NCBI GenBank assembly: GCA_902384585.1
Contig: CABMCJ010000004.1
Span: 248,001 to 312,000, forward strand
DNA from: Candidatus Anstonella stagnisolia
Lineage (GTDB): Archaea; Micrarchaeota; Micrarchaeia; Anstonellales; Anstonellaceae
Direction: 5' to 3'
DNA: 64,000 nt
A program made the position numbers and the translations under genes. Shown in pieces: positions 53,293 through 62,392 of the stretch. Position 1 is the stretch's first letter. Each line of letters starts with the position of its first letter. Under the pieces are notes generated by a model, which was given only the letters and a program-made list of their open reading frames with translations, was not told where the DNA came from and ran no database searches.

Positions 53293-54963
53293 ATGGCAGT
53301 CAATCACATGTCAGCCAAAATGACAGAAGCGTTCAAGAAAAGCGTTCATGCTTGGGGCAGAACGCAGGTGATGCAATACGTTTCAGTGACTGATTCTATA
53401 GGCAAGGTTGACAAGAACCTGCATGGCGTACTAAGAATGAAAATTGAGGGTGAAATCAGGCTAATTGAAAGGGAAATTGGGAAGAATCCCAGTTGGGTCA
53501 TGGTGGAGCTGAGGAGCCAAAAGAGAATGCTGGAAAGATTCCTTGGGGTTGCAAGCGAAACCAAACCCGAGCCGCACAAGCCGGAGCGCGAATTTTTGCA
53601 GCATCCGGTGCTGGCAGAGGAAGGGGCGCACAATAAAAAGAAGGGGAAGAAAAAGGCGCGCCACGCCACAGGGAAGCATTGTCTAGATATAGTGCTTGCC
53701 CAAGCTTTGAAAAGTGGAGGTAGTGAGGCTAGTTTGAATGGGAACCAGCCGCGCGCAAGCCAAAGCGTTATTGACGTGTTTGGCGCTCTAAAAATTGGCA
53801 GGCTTGATGAACCAAAAGGAAGTGAGCCTGCGGTTGCAATGGCGCTAGTTGACCAGGACGTTTCCCTTTCAAAATATTTTGCTTACAATTGCAACAGGAG
53901 GGAATTGAGGGAGCATGTTGGAGGTAGCGCGGCGTTAGCGAGGCTTCTAAAAGCCGCGCACGAGTGCATACAAACAAGACACCCTTTGGAGCGGGAGGAT
54001 AGGGAAATTATGGAAGGGGCGCATGCAAGCCCTAAGGTAAGCAAGAATGTGAATGCTGCCCAAAAGGGAAGGATGGAACTTTTTGAGGGATTTGTTTTGC
54101 TTGAAGACAGGATTAGGAAGATGAAATTGCATGAGTTTGAACTCGTGTGCAAAAAAGGCGGCATTGATGGTTCGAAGTTGCGCATTGGATATTTTGTAAA
54201 TCTTATTGCAATGGCGCGCAAGGAAATTGAGGAAAACTGCATGCATGTGCGCATTGGCCCCGAACAGTTAGAGCAGATAAGGAAATTTGTTAGCGGGATT
54301 GAACTTGCTGATGCGCATATTGCGCGTAAGGCTGAGGTTGGCATGCAAAAGCATATGGATTCCCAAAGGGAAAGAAAGGAACTTTTGGAGAAATTTGTTT
54401 TGCTCGAGGGCGAGATTAGGAAGATGAAACAGAGCGAGATTGCGCTCCTGTGCGAAAAAAGCGGCATGGATACTACGGAATCGAGGTCGCCGATCGGACA
54501 TGTGCTCAGCTTAATTTCAGAGGCGCGCAAGATGATTGATAGAAACCTTGATATGTCGTTGTTCACTCGTGTAGTCTGGGAGCAGATAGAAAAATTTGTG
54601 CTTGAGATGGAAAGCGCAGCCGCACAAAGGCGGCAGGCTGCAGGCAGTGGGGCAGGAGGCAATGCAGGAGTTGCGGGTTCTGTCCGACCAAGGCTGGTGA
54701 GGAAGAAAATGCAAAAAGGCATGCCTGCGGCGCCGGTTGAGGAGACGGAGCATGAGAGGCACCTTAGGCTGGGCAGGGAGTTTTCAGGAATTCCAGAAGG
54801 CTGGATTAAACAGAGATGCACCCCTGGCAGCTTAACTGACATTTCAAATAAGATAAGCAAGCTCACCAAGGGCGAGATAGATGTGCTGGATGATAAGATG
54901 GTGAAGCAGATTGTGGATTATTCGCAGAAATTCAAGGAATACAGGGAATTACATGAGAGGTAG
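53293..54963 (+). CDS. helical repeat protein, function unknown
   Basis: A 556-residue protein without recognised relatives. Two tandem repeats of about 84 residues are visible at roughly 260-342 and 361-444: each has a FVLL-E-IRKMK helix, a cysteine-containing C-K-G-D turn, an I-A-ARK helix and an EQI-KFV helix. A lysine-rich stretch lies near 115-125. The gene follows the coiled-coil gene by 13 nt, with overlapping GGATGG as a weak ribosome binding site. Base composition is less GC-skewed than its neighbours. A partner of the coiled-coil protein is the simplest guess. Confidence 0.65.
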   Translation: MAVNHMSAKMTEAFKKSVHAWGRTQVMQYVSVTDSIGKVDKNLHGVLRMKIEGEIRLIEREIGKNPSWVMVELRSQKRMLERFLGVASETKPEPHKPEREFLQHPVLAEEGAHNKKKGKKKARHATGKHCLDIVLAQALKSGGSEASLNGNQPRASQSVIDVFGALKIGRLDEPKGSEPAVAMALVDQDVSLSKYFAYNCNRRELREHVGGSAALARLLKAAHECIQTRHPLEREDREIMEGAHASPKVSKNVNAAQKGRMELFEGFVLLEDRIRKMKLHEFELVCKKGGIDGSKLRIGYFVNLIAMARKEIEENCMHVRIGPEQLEQIRKFVSGIELADAHIARKAEVGMQKHMDSQRERKELLEKFVLLEGEIRKMKQSEIALLCEKSGMDTTESRSPIGHVLSLISEARKMIDRNLDMSLFTRVVWEQIEKFVLEMESAAAQRRQAAGSGAGGNAGVAGSVRPRLVRKKMQKGMPAAPVEETEHERHLRLGREFSGIPEGWIKQRCTPGSLTDISNKISKLTKGEIDVLDDKMVKQIVDYSQKFKEYRELHER

Positions 54964-55133
54964 GGGAAAACCGCATCGAGTGACAAACCCTTTTAAACGT
55001 TGTTATGCACAATAAATGCACAAGGCTTTTTGCTGTACAAAACTAAGGCGACACAGCGTAAAGCGAAACTGATTGGCGTGCATTTTAATTGTTTGCTGTT
55101 GTTTCTCACATACTAAACAAGTGGGGTGGGCTC

Positions 55134-55772
55134 ATGGACAAGAATGAGATCGTTTCTGAAAAAATGAAAATGCTCAATACGGGCACCACTACGGTCGGGC
55201 TTGTGTGCTCGGACGGGATTGTGATGGCAACGGACAAGCGGGCGACAATGGGGTATTTCATTGCAAGCAAGGACGTTACGAAAGTTTTCCAGCTTGACGA
55301 CAAGATTGCGATGACGGTTGCGGGAAGCGTTGCGGATGCACAGGCGCTCGTAAGGATAATGCAGGCGGAATTCAAGCTTTACAAGCTCAGGCAGGGCAGG
55401 AACATCACGGTGAAGTCGGCTGCAACCCTGCTTGCGAACATCATGTACCAGTACAAGTACTTCCCATTCTACGTCCAGCTCCTCATTGGGGGGGTGGATG
55501 AAAAGGCGGAAATATACTCCGTGGATGCGCTGGGAGGCGTTACGGAAGAGAAATGCATTTCTACGGGAAGCGGCTCCCCAATGGCATTGGGGCTGCTTGA
55601 GGAGATGTACGTTAAGGACGGAAGCATAAAGGAAAATGCAAAAGTCGCGGTAAAGGCAGTGGGAGTTGCAATGAAGCGCGACTGCGCATCCGGCGAAGGA
55701 GTGGACGTAATCGTAGTCACGAAGAACGGATTCCGCAGGTACGAAAAGGACGAAATTGCAAAGCTTGCTTAA
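55134..55772 (+). CDS. psmB: proteasome beta subunit
   Basis: The proteolytic subunit of the archaeal 20S proteasome. A short propeptide is cut before the active-site threonine in LNTGTTTVGLVCSDGIVMAT. Conserved lysine TDKRAT and STGSGSPMALGLLEEMY follow. The mature length of about 198 residues is normal. ATG 55134 has GGGGTGGG close upstream; the longer frame is not conserved. No alpha subunit gene is in the window. Confidence 0.93.
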   Translation: MDKNEIVSEKMKMLNTGTTTVGLVCSDGIVMATDKRATMGYFIASKDVTKVFQLDDKIAMTVAGSVADAQALVRIMQAEFKLYKLRQGRNITVKSAATLLANIMYQYKYFPFYVQLLIGGVDEKAEIYSVDALGGVTEEKCISTGSGSPMALGLLEEMYVKDGSIKENAKVAVKAVGVAMKRDCASGEGVDVIVVTKNGFRRYEKDEIAKLA

Positions 55773-55870
55773 GAACAGGGATAAGGCTGCATTGGGATGC
55801 GGCATAAGTGGCGAGCAGACCATACTTGCATTTAGTTAGAGCATAGTTAGCATTTAGCGAGGCGAAAGAA

Positions 55871-57769
55871 TTGAACATAGAAGAAATAGAGAAGAAGATA
55901 AAGGAAGTGTTGCCTGAAAACTGCACGCTTAGCAAAGTTGAGGCAGAAGGGCTGGACGTTGTACTTTATCTCAAGGACATAAACGCGTTCTATGCGAACG
56001 ACCAGCTCATAAAGAGGATAGCGGGCACGCTGAGAAAAAGGGTGCTTATTAGGAGCGACCCGTCCGCACTTATGCCGGCAGAGCAGGCGCTCGCACTCAT
56101 AAAGGAGACTGTCCCGCATGAGGCAGTGATAAATGAGGTGCGCTTTAACCCGGAATTTTGCGAAGTGAACATTGAGGCGCTCAAGCCAGGTCTCGTAATA
56201 GGCAAGGGCGGGGCTACTCTTAAGCAGATAATCACAAAGACGAACTGGGCGCCGGTTGTGCAAAGGACGCCAACGATGGCATCAAGCACAATAAAGGGAA
56301 TACGCTCCTCGCTCCTTAAGGAGGCTGTTGCAAGGAAGAAGTTCCTTCTTAGCCTTGGGAAAAGGATATGCAATGGAGGGGGCGCAAAGAGCGATTGGGT
56401 GAAGGTAACTGCGCTTGGTGGATTCCAGGAAGTCGGAAGGAGCTGCACGCTCTTGCAAACGCCCAATAGCAAAGTGCTCGTGGACTGCGGGATAAACCCT
56501 GAAACTTTTGAGGGAACAAAAGCGTACCCGTACTTGAATGCAATGGGAATTGAAGTTTCAGAACTGGATGCGGTAATTGTAACGCACGCGCACTTGGACC
56601 ACTCGGGATTTGTTCCGTACCTTTTTGCATATGGGTTTGACGGGCCAGTGTATTGCACGCCGCCTACGCGCGACCTCATGGTGCTTTTGCAGATGGACTA
56701 TATAGGGATAATTGGGAAAAATTCAACTTCCGCACCGCCGTACGGGATAAAGGACATACAAAAGCAGCTTGCGCACACTATCACGTTTGATTATGGGGAA
56801 GTAATGGATATTACACCCGAACTTAAGCTTACGTTTTACAATGCAGGGCATATATTGGGAAGCGCAATGGTGCACCTTCACATTGGGGAAGGGCTGCACA
56901 ACCTTGTGTTTTCAGGGGACATCAAGTACGGGTTCACGCGCCTCTTTGACCAGGCAAATACGATTTTCCCGAGGATGGAAACGCTTTTCATAGAGAGCAC
57001 TTATGGCGGGAAAGGGGACATCACGCCCAATAGGTATGATACGGAAAAGAGGCTTGGGCAGTTCATCATGGAGACTATCAACCGGAAGGGAAAGGCACTC
57101 ATTCCGGTCTTTTCAGTAGGAAGGTCGCAGGAAATAATGCTTGTGCTTGAGGAATTTGCGCAGAAGAACCGGGACTTTAATGTGCCGGTGTACCTCGATG
57201 GGATGATATTGGAGGCATCTGCTATCCATACTGCTTATCCGGAATATTTGAGGCACAACATACAGAGGAGGATACTTTCAAACGACAGCCCGTTTGAATC
57301 CCGCATATTTGAGCCCATAAGGCAGCAGAAGCGCGAGGACATCGCAAACGGGGAACCGTGCGTAATACTTGCGCCTTCGGGAATGCTTGCGGGCGGTCCT
57401 TCAGTGGAATACCTTAGATTGCTTGCGGACAACCCTGCGAACTCAATACTTTTTGTGGGGTACCAGAGCGCGCTCTCCCTTGGAAGGAAAATACAGAGGG
57501 GCGCAAAGGAAGTCCCGCTTGTTGGGGACGATGGAAGGTCGCAGCTTTTGAATATGAAAATGAGCGTGGAAACAGTGGAAGGCTTCTCCGGGCACTCAGA
57601 TAGGCACCAGCTCATGACGTTTGTAAAGAACTTGAAGCCCACGCCTCACCGCGTATTCACGGACCACGGGGACGAGAGCAAATGCGATGATTTTGCAAAG
57701 AGCATAAGCAGGATGATACACCTGGATGCGCGCTCGCCCATGAATCTTGATGCAATTAGATTGAGGTAA
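55871..57769 (+). CDS. KH/metallo-beta-lactamase/beta-CASP nuclease (aCPSF1/FttA)
   Basis: The archaeal relative of CPSF73, a 5'-3' exo/endonuclease that cuts nascent RNA and drives transcription termination. The N-terminal 145 residues hold two KH-like domains with LVIGKGGATLKQIITKTNW. The MBL core shows VTHAHLDHSG, and the beta-CASP part has VFSVGRSQEIMLVLEEF and GFSGHSDRHQLM. The length of 632 residues is typical. The start is a TTG at 55871 with GAGG upstream, consistent with the family N-terminus. Poly-T tracts found after several genes here are its expected signal. Confidence 0.93.
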   Translation: MNIEEIEKKIKEVLPENCTLSKVEAEGLDVVLYLKDINAFYANDQLIKRIAGTLRKRVLIRSDPSALMPAEQALALIKETVPHEAVINEVRFNPEFCEVNIEALKPGLVIGKGGATLKQIITKTNWAPVVQRTPTMASSTIKGIRSSLLKEAVARKKFLLSLGKRICNGGGAKSDWVKVTALGGFQEVGRSCTLLQTPNSKVLVDCGINPETFEGTKAYPYLNAMGIEVSELDAVIVTHAHLDHSGFVPYLFAYGFDGPVYCTPPTRDLMVLLQMDYIGIIGKNSTSAPPYGIKDIQKQLAHTITFDYGEVMDITPELKLTFYNAGHILGSAMVHLHIGEGLHNLVFSGDIKYGFTRLFDQANTIFPRMETLFIESTYGGKGDITPNRYDTEKRLGQFIMETINRKGKALIPVFSVGRSQEIMLVLEEFAQKNRDFNVPVYLDGMILEASAIHTAYPEYLRHNIQRRILSNDSPFESRIFEPIRQQKREDIANGEPCVILAPSGMLAGGPSVEYLRLLADNPANSILFVGYQSALSLGRKIQRGAKEVPLVGDDGRSQLLNMKMSVETVEGFSGHSDRHQLMTFVKNLKPTPHRVFTDHGDESKCDDFAKSISRMIHLDARSPMNLDAIRLR

Positions 57770-57785
57770 AAGAAAATCCTTTTTT

Positions 57786-58334
57786 CTACAATTTTATCTC
57801 AGCAACATGGGGCACTGCAATTTTGAGCATTTCATCAAAGTTATGGCTTATTTCAGAAATCAAGCCCCTGATTTTGCCTTGCTGTCGTGAAAGCGGCAGC
57901 TTTTCATTGAGTTCGGCAAGTTGCGAGAGACGCCAAGTTACTTCCTCTCTTGTTTTTACGGGTGAAGGTAAAACTTCTACTATCTGATGTTTCACATCAG
58001 GTATTGCCTCAGAAAGCGCAGTTTGGAATCCGCCGGATAGGTCTGTGAGCAAGTTTATGGTAACCGCAGCGGAGTCAGACCCACTGCATGATTCACAAAT
58101 AATGTCTCTTAGATTTCCTATGTGCTGGCCTATTCTTTCTCCAATAAGGACCTTGAGGGACGCCTTTGCTGCACTTGCCCTTGCTGTGTGGAGGGCTGCG
58201 TCATAAATTTCATCCGGACCAACGAAACCGTTGCGCCGAAATACGTGCCTGCTGTTTGTTGGGAGAAGTTCCCCTCTTTGCTGCTGCTTCAAAAAAGAGC
58301 GCGTCTGGCAAGGATTCGGTATATTGGCTCTCAT
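57786..58334 (-). CDS. hypothetical protein of 182 residues
   Basis: I do not recognise this protein. It is soluble, largely helical by composition, with a cysteine pair in IICESCSGSD. ATG 58334 has GAGGTGG 5 nt upstream and a TTTAAATC box before that, so expression is likely. It converges on the termination-nuclease gene. No domain is evident. Confidence 0.55.
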   Translation of the reverse strand: MRANIPNPCQTRSFLKQQQRGELLPTNSRHVFRRNGFVGPDEIYDAALHTARASAAKASLKVLIGERIGQHIGNLRDIICESCSGSDSAAVTINLLTDLSGGFQTALSEAIPDVKHQIVEVLPSPVKTREEVTWRLSQLAELNEKLPLSRQQGKIRGLISEISHNFDEMLKIAVPHVAEIKL

Positions 58335-58413
58335 GTAATCCACCTCAAAAGTGTATTTTGCTTATATTTGGTGGAAAAGATTTAAATGTTATATGCTATA
58401 GAAGAGTGCGGAA

Positions 58414-59811
58414 TTATTGCGCTATTGGAGGCTGCCCGCCCTGCCCTTCGCCCTCTTTTTTCTTTGGAAGGAAGTTGCGTATGTACTGGGAAACGCAGCG
58501 TATCGCATACACTATTGAAGCCCTGAAAATGAATATTGTAACGAGCATTACGGTGAGGAAGAACACCTGCACTACTACTAGAAGCTTGTCAGGGGCCTCC
58601 TCTTCCGGCGTGGGAACGGTCTTTGCGACCTCAAGGGCGGTATTGTTCACTATTGGCACAAGGGTAAGCCCCTTTACAAGCACCACCGTGCTTTCGCTTT
58701 CAAACTGGTTGGATGCGGTTATTGTCACGTTCACGTCCTTTTGGGAGCATATTGCGACTGCGAATGCGTTTTGCCCTATTGTCTCGAAATTCTTCGGGAT
58801 GTGCTCGCCCTCATACAAGGCGCTCACTGTTGTTTGCGCCTGTGGGCGCTCGTCGGTTGCATTAAGGAAAATCTGGCTACACCCCTCGTCCTTTTTCTCC
58901 ACGCGCAAATCGGTTATTTTCAGGAGCGAATGCAGCTCTATCACAAGGGGCTCTTCCGGAAGCGGGCTTATTTCCTGCGAATAGGGGTATGCGTTGTGCA
59001 CAAAGGAAATATTGAGCCCGTCGTAGGGGATGTTGAATATGCGTATCCTGCCTGTTGTGTCCGTTTTTATTGTGCGAGGCGGGGTCGGTGGCGTGATGTT
59101 TATCGCAAGCCCTGCAATGGGCTTCTTTTTTGAATCGAGTATTTGCAAATCAAGGGTGTGGCTGGAAACGCTTGTGCCCTTTCCTGTTGAAAAATCCGAT
59201 GCGAGGGGCACGGTTATTTCGTAAGTGCCTGCATTGAGGTTTGCAGTCGAGGAATCAAAGGACGCGCTTGCGCCCTCAAATGCTACCGTGCCTGCAATTT
59301 GGGTGTCTGCAGGCATCCTGAAAAGCGCGCTTCCTTTTGAATCCGTTGTGCGCGTTGCGAATATGGGCCGGGATAGGGTTACTGTTGCGCCCTGCACGGA
59401 CTTTTTCTTCACGTCTATCACGCGTATGCTGTAAGGGGACAATATGCCGGGGTACGTGAAAGATGCGGTGCTTGAGGCTTCCCTGCCTGAAACCGCATTA
59501 AGGGTTTTTGTGTCGCCCTCCCAGAAAAACGTATTTACGGAAACTGTGTACGCGAGCATTTCGTCGGACTGCACGGTGTTAGTGAGCTTTGCTGAGAAAG
59601 CGCCCTTTTCGTCCGTGAAGCCGGTTGCGTAGCCGTCGGAATTGGAATTCTTGCTGAGCTTCTGGTAGTGCACTTCCACCTGCGCATCAGGCACGGGGTT
59701 ACCCATGGAATCCTTTACGCTCACCTGCAGGTTTTGCACCCAGAAGGAAAATGCGAAGCTGCAAAGGAGCAGCAGCGCAAGGAGTAGAGGCATTGGCTTC
59801 ATGGGGAGCAT
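58414..59811 (-). CDS. exported Ig-like/CarboxypepD-type surface protein with membrane anchor
   Basis: A 465-residue surface protein with a signal peptide (LLLALLLLCSFAFS). Three or four beta-sandwich domains show the carboxypeptidase-regulatory pattern (VKDSMGNPVPDAQVEV, VIDVKKKSVQGATVTLSRP, ILDSKKKPIAGLAINITPP). A C-terminal transmembrane helix (VVVQVFFLTVMLVTIFIF) and a short basic tail follow. Leaderless start is likely, as TTTAAATAA lies about 25 nt before ATG 59811. It may be a cell-surface or S-layer component. Confidence 0.7.
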   Translation of the reverse strand: MLPMKPMPLLLALLLLCSFAFSFWVQNLQVSVKDSMGNPVPDAQVEVHYQKLSKNSNSDGYATGFTDEKGAFSAKLTNTVQSDEMLAYTVSVNTFFWEGDTKTLNAVSGREASSTASFTYPGILSPYSIRVIDVKKKSVQGATVTLSRPIFATRTTDSKGSALFRMPADTQIAGTVAFEGASASFDSSTANLNAGTYEITVPLASDFSTGKGTSVSSHTLDLQILDSKKKPIAGLAINITPPTPPRTIKTDTTGRIRIFNIPYDGLNISFVHNAYPYSQEISPLPEEPLVIELHSLLKITDLRVEKKDEGCSQIFLNATDERPQAQTTVSALYEGEHIPKNFETIGQNAFAVAICSQKDVNVTITASNQFESESTVVLVKGLTLVPIVNNTALEVAKTVPTPEEEAPDKLLVVVQVFFLTVMLVTIFIFRASIVYAIRCVSQYIRNFLPKKKEGEGQGGQPPIAQ

Positions 59812-59887
59812 TTGGACAGCAAATTATTTAAAGAAATTTTAGGATGCAGGCGGCGGGCGGGCGGGAAGCTGTTTTGCACATATGCGG

Positions 59888-59990
59888 GTGCGGGCTATTT
59901 TTTGCTCCTGTGCGGGAAGTAGAGGCAGATGTTCTCTGCCGGACTTTTGCGCGTGCGGGCGATTATTTTTTGCGACTGTGCGGCAGATAC
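59888..59990. repeat. decayed direct repeat of the DUF2085-like gene 3' end
   Basis: The bases ending the membrane-protein gene (about 59953-59990 on the plus strand) recur at about 59888-59920 with small gaps, sharing GTGCGGGC, TATTTTTTGC and CTGTGCGG in order. The copy lies outside the gene and would encode FPHRSKK against LPHSRKK at the true C-terminus. The period is about 65 bp. Confidence 0.5.
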
Positions 59991-60547
59991 GAGCGGATGT
60001 TCCCAGCCGCCATGTTGAGCATGGGCAGGAGGTAGAAGGGGATTGCAAAGCCCGCGATTGCGCCTGTTATGAGGCGGAGCGTGTTTGTGCTTTCGCGCAG
60101 TGTGAAAAGCTGCGTTGTGCCGTCTATTGCGATTGGGATTAATGCGAGCACGAGGAACCATTTGTTGGGTATTTCTTCGGTTTCTATTTTCCATAGGAAG
60201 GGATAGAGGATGCCGCCTATTAGCATTGCAAGGTAAATCGCAACGTCTCTTGAGCATACGGGGAACTTGTAGCCGAGTATGTAATCGTCAAGGTGCACAA
60301 CTACTGCGTGAGAATAGGAAGGGACTCCGTTTTGGGGCGTGCAGTCCGTTATTGCGCCCTGCGCGCTTATGCAAAGCGAGCGGGAAGTGAGCTGGTGGCA
60401 GAAGGGTGCGAAAGCGGTATAGAGGGCGGGTGCGGCGCTGTTTCCCTGCATTTCAAGCACAGGGGTGATGAAAATGAGTGCGTTTAAGAGGAGCATCCCT
60501 ACCATGTATATTGCATAAACCGCCATTGCAGTGCCTGGTTTCTTCAT
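59963..60547 (-). CDS. DUF2085-like membrane protein
   Basis: A 194-residue membrane protein with about five helices and the family-type motifs APFCHQLTSRSLC, KFPVCSRDVAIYLAMLIGG and DGTTQLFTLRESTNTLRLIT. The paired cysteines and histidine in these motifs are conserved and might hold metal or heme, but the family has no established function. It is on the minus strand beside tRNA-Arg. Confidence 0.8.
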   Translation of the reverse strand: MKKPGTAMAVYAIYMVGMLLLNALIFITPVLEMQGNSAAPALYTAFAPFCHQLTSRSLCISAQGAITDCTPQNGVPSYSHAVVVHLDDYILGYKFPVCSRDVAIYLAMLIGGILYPFLWKIETEEIPNKWFLVLALIPIAIDGTTQLFTLRESTNTLRLITGAIAGFAIPFYLLPMLNMAAGNIRSYLPHSRKK

Positions 60548-60610
60548 GGAGGGGACTTTGCTCTCAATGTTTTTAAAATAGTGCAGCGCAAATAAGAGTG
60601 CGTATTTTGC

Positions 60611-60685
60611 GGGCCCGTAGCTCAGCTTGGATAGAGCGGCACCCTCCTAAGGTGAAGGTCGAGAGTTCAAATCCCTCCGGGCCCG
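60611..60685 (+). tRNA. trnR: tRNA-Arg (anticodon CCT)
   Basis: A 75-nt cloverleaf: acceptor GGGCCCG pairs with CGGGCCC, D stem GCTC/GAGC, anticodon loop CTCCTAA, T loop TTCAAAT. The anticodon CCT reads AGG. Two imperfections are a G-A at the first anticodon-stem pair and an A-C in the T stem. CCA is not encoded. A T-rich tract TTTCTTTTT follows as terminator. Confidence 0.85.
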
Positions 60686-60705
60686 TTTCTTTTTGTGCGG
60701 TTGGA

Positions 60706-61500
60706 TTAAGGATAGCCGATGTGGTAGTAGAGGAGGGCTATTTCTTCAGGAGATAGCACGCGGTTGTATATGCGCACGTCTTGGATGGAACCTGCGACTT
60801 TGCCTGCGCTTGGTGAGAATGCGCCAATATAGTTGCCGACTGGAACGGAAAGGGCACCGGCTGCAGTGGCAACTTCCGCGCCGTCAACATATACTTTGAT
60901 TGTTGAGTTGTCAAAGCTAATTGCTATGAATTTCCAGCTGTTAAGAGGTGTGAGAACAAGGCTTGTAGTAGTTACAATATTGCTTGTGCCCGAGTATCTG
61001 GATATTACAGCAAGCGCTCCTGTGCCGCCCATCCCTAGCCTGTATGAATTTGAACCGTCTATGTAAATTGTTTGTATTGTTTGGCCTACTCCGGCATCTG
61101 CCGCAAATGAGGTGGCATTGTACCAGTAAGTGGTAGTAAATTTGCTGAGGTTGGAAAGTTGGGCTGAGGAAAACGTTACATAGCCGGTGTTTGCAAACTG
61201 GGCTGCCTTTCCGCTTTTTCCGTCCACCCACGTTCCGTTAGTCATGACGCCGTTATTCACATTCCCAACGGCATTTGAGATTGCGCCACCCATTCCCTCG
61301 TCAAATTTGTAGTATGCAACCAGTCCCTGCGTGAGCTCTGGGTGCTCCATTGCGCGTATCTTGTATTTTATGTCTGATTGGGACTGCTTTACGTCAGATG
61401 TGCTGCCAACTGGCCAGAAGAGCACTACTGACGCCATGAGAGCTACGAAAAGGATTGCGCCTAAAATCACCAGGTATTCTGTAGCTCCTTGGGCTTTCAT
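60706..61500 (-). CDS. pilin-like protein with class III signal and LamG domain
   Basis: A 264-residue protein that begins with an archaeal class III signal peptide (KAQGATEYLVILGAILFVAL), where the prepilin peptidase cuts before QGATEYL and the hydrophobic helix packs into a pilus core. The rest is a concanavalin/LamG-like sandwich (LVAYYKFDEGMG, WKFIAISFDNSTIKVYVDG, SIQDVRIYNRVLSPEEIALL), which usually binds sugars. A pilus-borne adhesin is likely. No pilus ATPase gene is nearby. Confidence 0.75.
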   Translation of the reverse strand: MKAQGATEYLVILGAILFVALMASVVLFWPVGSTSDVKQSQSDIKYKIRAMEHPELTQGLVAYYKFDEGMGGAISNAVGNVNNGVMTNGTWVDGKSGKAAQFANTGYVTFSSAQLSNLSKFTTTYWYNATSFAADAGVGQTIQTIYIDGSNSYRLGMGGTGALAVISRYSGTSNIVTTTSLVLTPLNSWKFIAISFDNSTIKVYVDGAEVATAAGALSVPVGNYIGAFSPSAGKVAGSIQDVRIYNRVLSPEEIALLYYHIGYP

Positions 61501-61597
61501 GTGAATTCTTCTATAACAAACAAGAAAAAGGTTTGTAATTGGGAACTAATGCGCCCGTGAGGTTTGTCTTTATAAGTTCTGCCTGCAATTCCAATGC

Positions 61598-62392
61598 ATG
61601 GCGGACGTAAAAAAACTTTCGGAACTCTTCTTTAATTCTGTAAAGCATTCGTGCAACACAAGCACCGCAATACTTTTCTCAGGCGGGCTGGACAGTTCGC
61701 TCATTGCGACTGTTGCGAAAAATTTCTGCTCCCCCCTACTTGTAACCGCCGGGCTTGAGGGAAGCTCGGATTTGGAGGCTGCCACGCTTGTTGGTGAAAA
61801 GCTTGGGCTTGACCACGTGAAAGTCGTAATGGACGAGAAGGAGATTATACGTGTGTACAACAAGTGGTACCGCCTTGCGCGCGGCGGGCAGCTGAACAAG
61901 ATAGAGCTTATGGTGCCTGTTTTTGCGTGCTGCCAGCAGGCTGCAAAAAAAGGAAGGTGGAACGTGCTTCTTGGAAGCGGCGCCGAGGAGCTTTTTGTGG
62001 GGTACGACAGGTACTTTGACTATTTGCAGCAGAAAAAAGACCTTAAGAAAATACTTGAGGACGAGCTTTTGAAGCTGCCAACCGGGGATTGCGCTGCAAC
62101 TGACATGGTGGCGCGGAGCTTTGGGATGACGGTAAAATACCCGTTCCTGAACGCCCAGTTTGCGCAGGAAGTGCAGGCGCTCCCAATGAAAGAGAGGATT
62201 GGGACGCGCGAGAACAAGAAACCGCTTTTAAGGAAAATTGCAGCTGAATTCGGGGTGCCTACCCTTGCAGTTGAAAGGAAGAAAGTCGCGATGCAATACG
62301 GAAGCGGCGTGCACAAGGTATTGATGAGGGCGAAAAAAGCTGGATTGCTTGAGCCGGAACTGAGCGGGGAAAAGGAAGAGAAGAAAAAATAA
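61598..62392 (+). CDS. stand-alone asparagine synthetase-like PP-loop protein
   Basis: A 264-residue ATP-pyrophosphatase domain related to the synthetase half of AsnB: AILFSGGLDSSLIATVA binds ATP and LGSGAEELFVGYDRY is the AsnB-type motif. The N-terminal glutaminase domain is absent, so ammonia would have to come from elsewhere or the substrate differs. C-terminal VAMQYGSGVHK is also AsnB-like. TTTATAAG 30 nt upstream gives a leaderless start. It is stop-to-stop with fibrillarin, with no spacer. Confidence 0.75.
   Translation: MADVKKLSELFFNSVKHSCNTSTAILFSGGLDSSLIATVAKNFCSPLLVTAGLEGSSDLEAATLVGEKLGLDHVKVVMDEKEIIRVYNKWYRLARGGQLNKIELMVPVFACCQQAAKKGRWNVLLGSGAEELFVGYDRYFDYLQQKKDLKKILEDELLKLPTGDCAATDMVARSFGMTVKYPFLNAQFAQEVQALPMKERIGTRENKKPLLRKIAAEFGVPTLAVERKKVAMQYGSGVHKVLMRAKKAGLLEPELSGEKEEKKK

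Noticed and set aside
54995-55010. Further copy of the ATAAC-N3-GTTAT palindrome before the proteasome gene
   Set aside because: The sequence TAAAC-GTT-GTTAT has two mismatches in the left arm and lies well over 100 bp from the start codon, so it is not counted.
58166-58984. 272-codon frame on the plus strand
   Set aside because: It covers the promoter region and coding strands of two minus-strand genes with clear starts, and its translation is low in known features.
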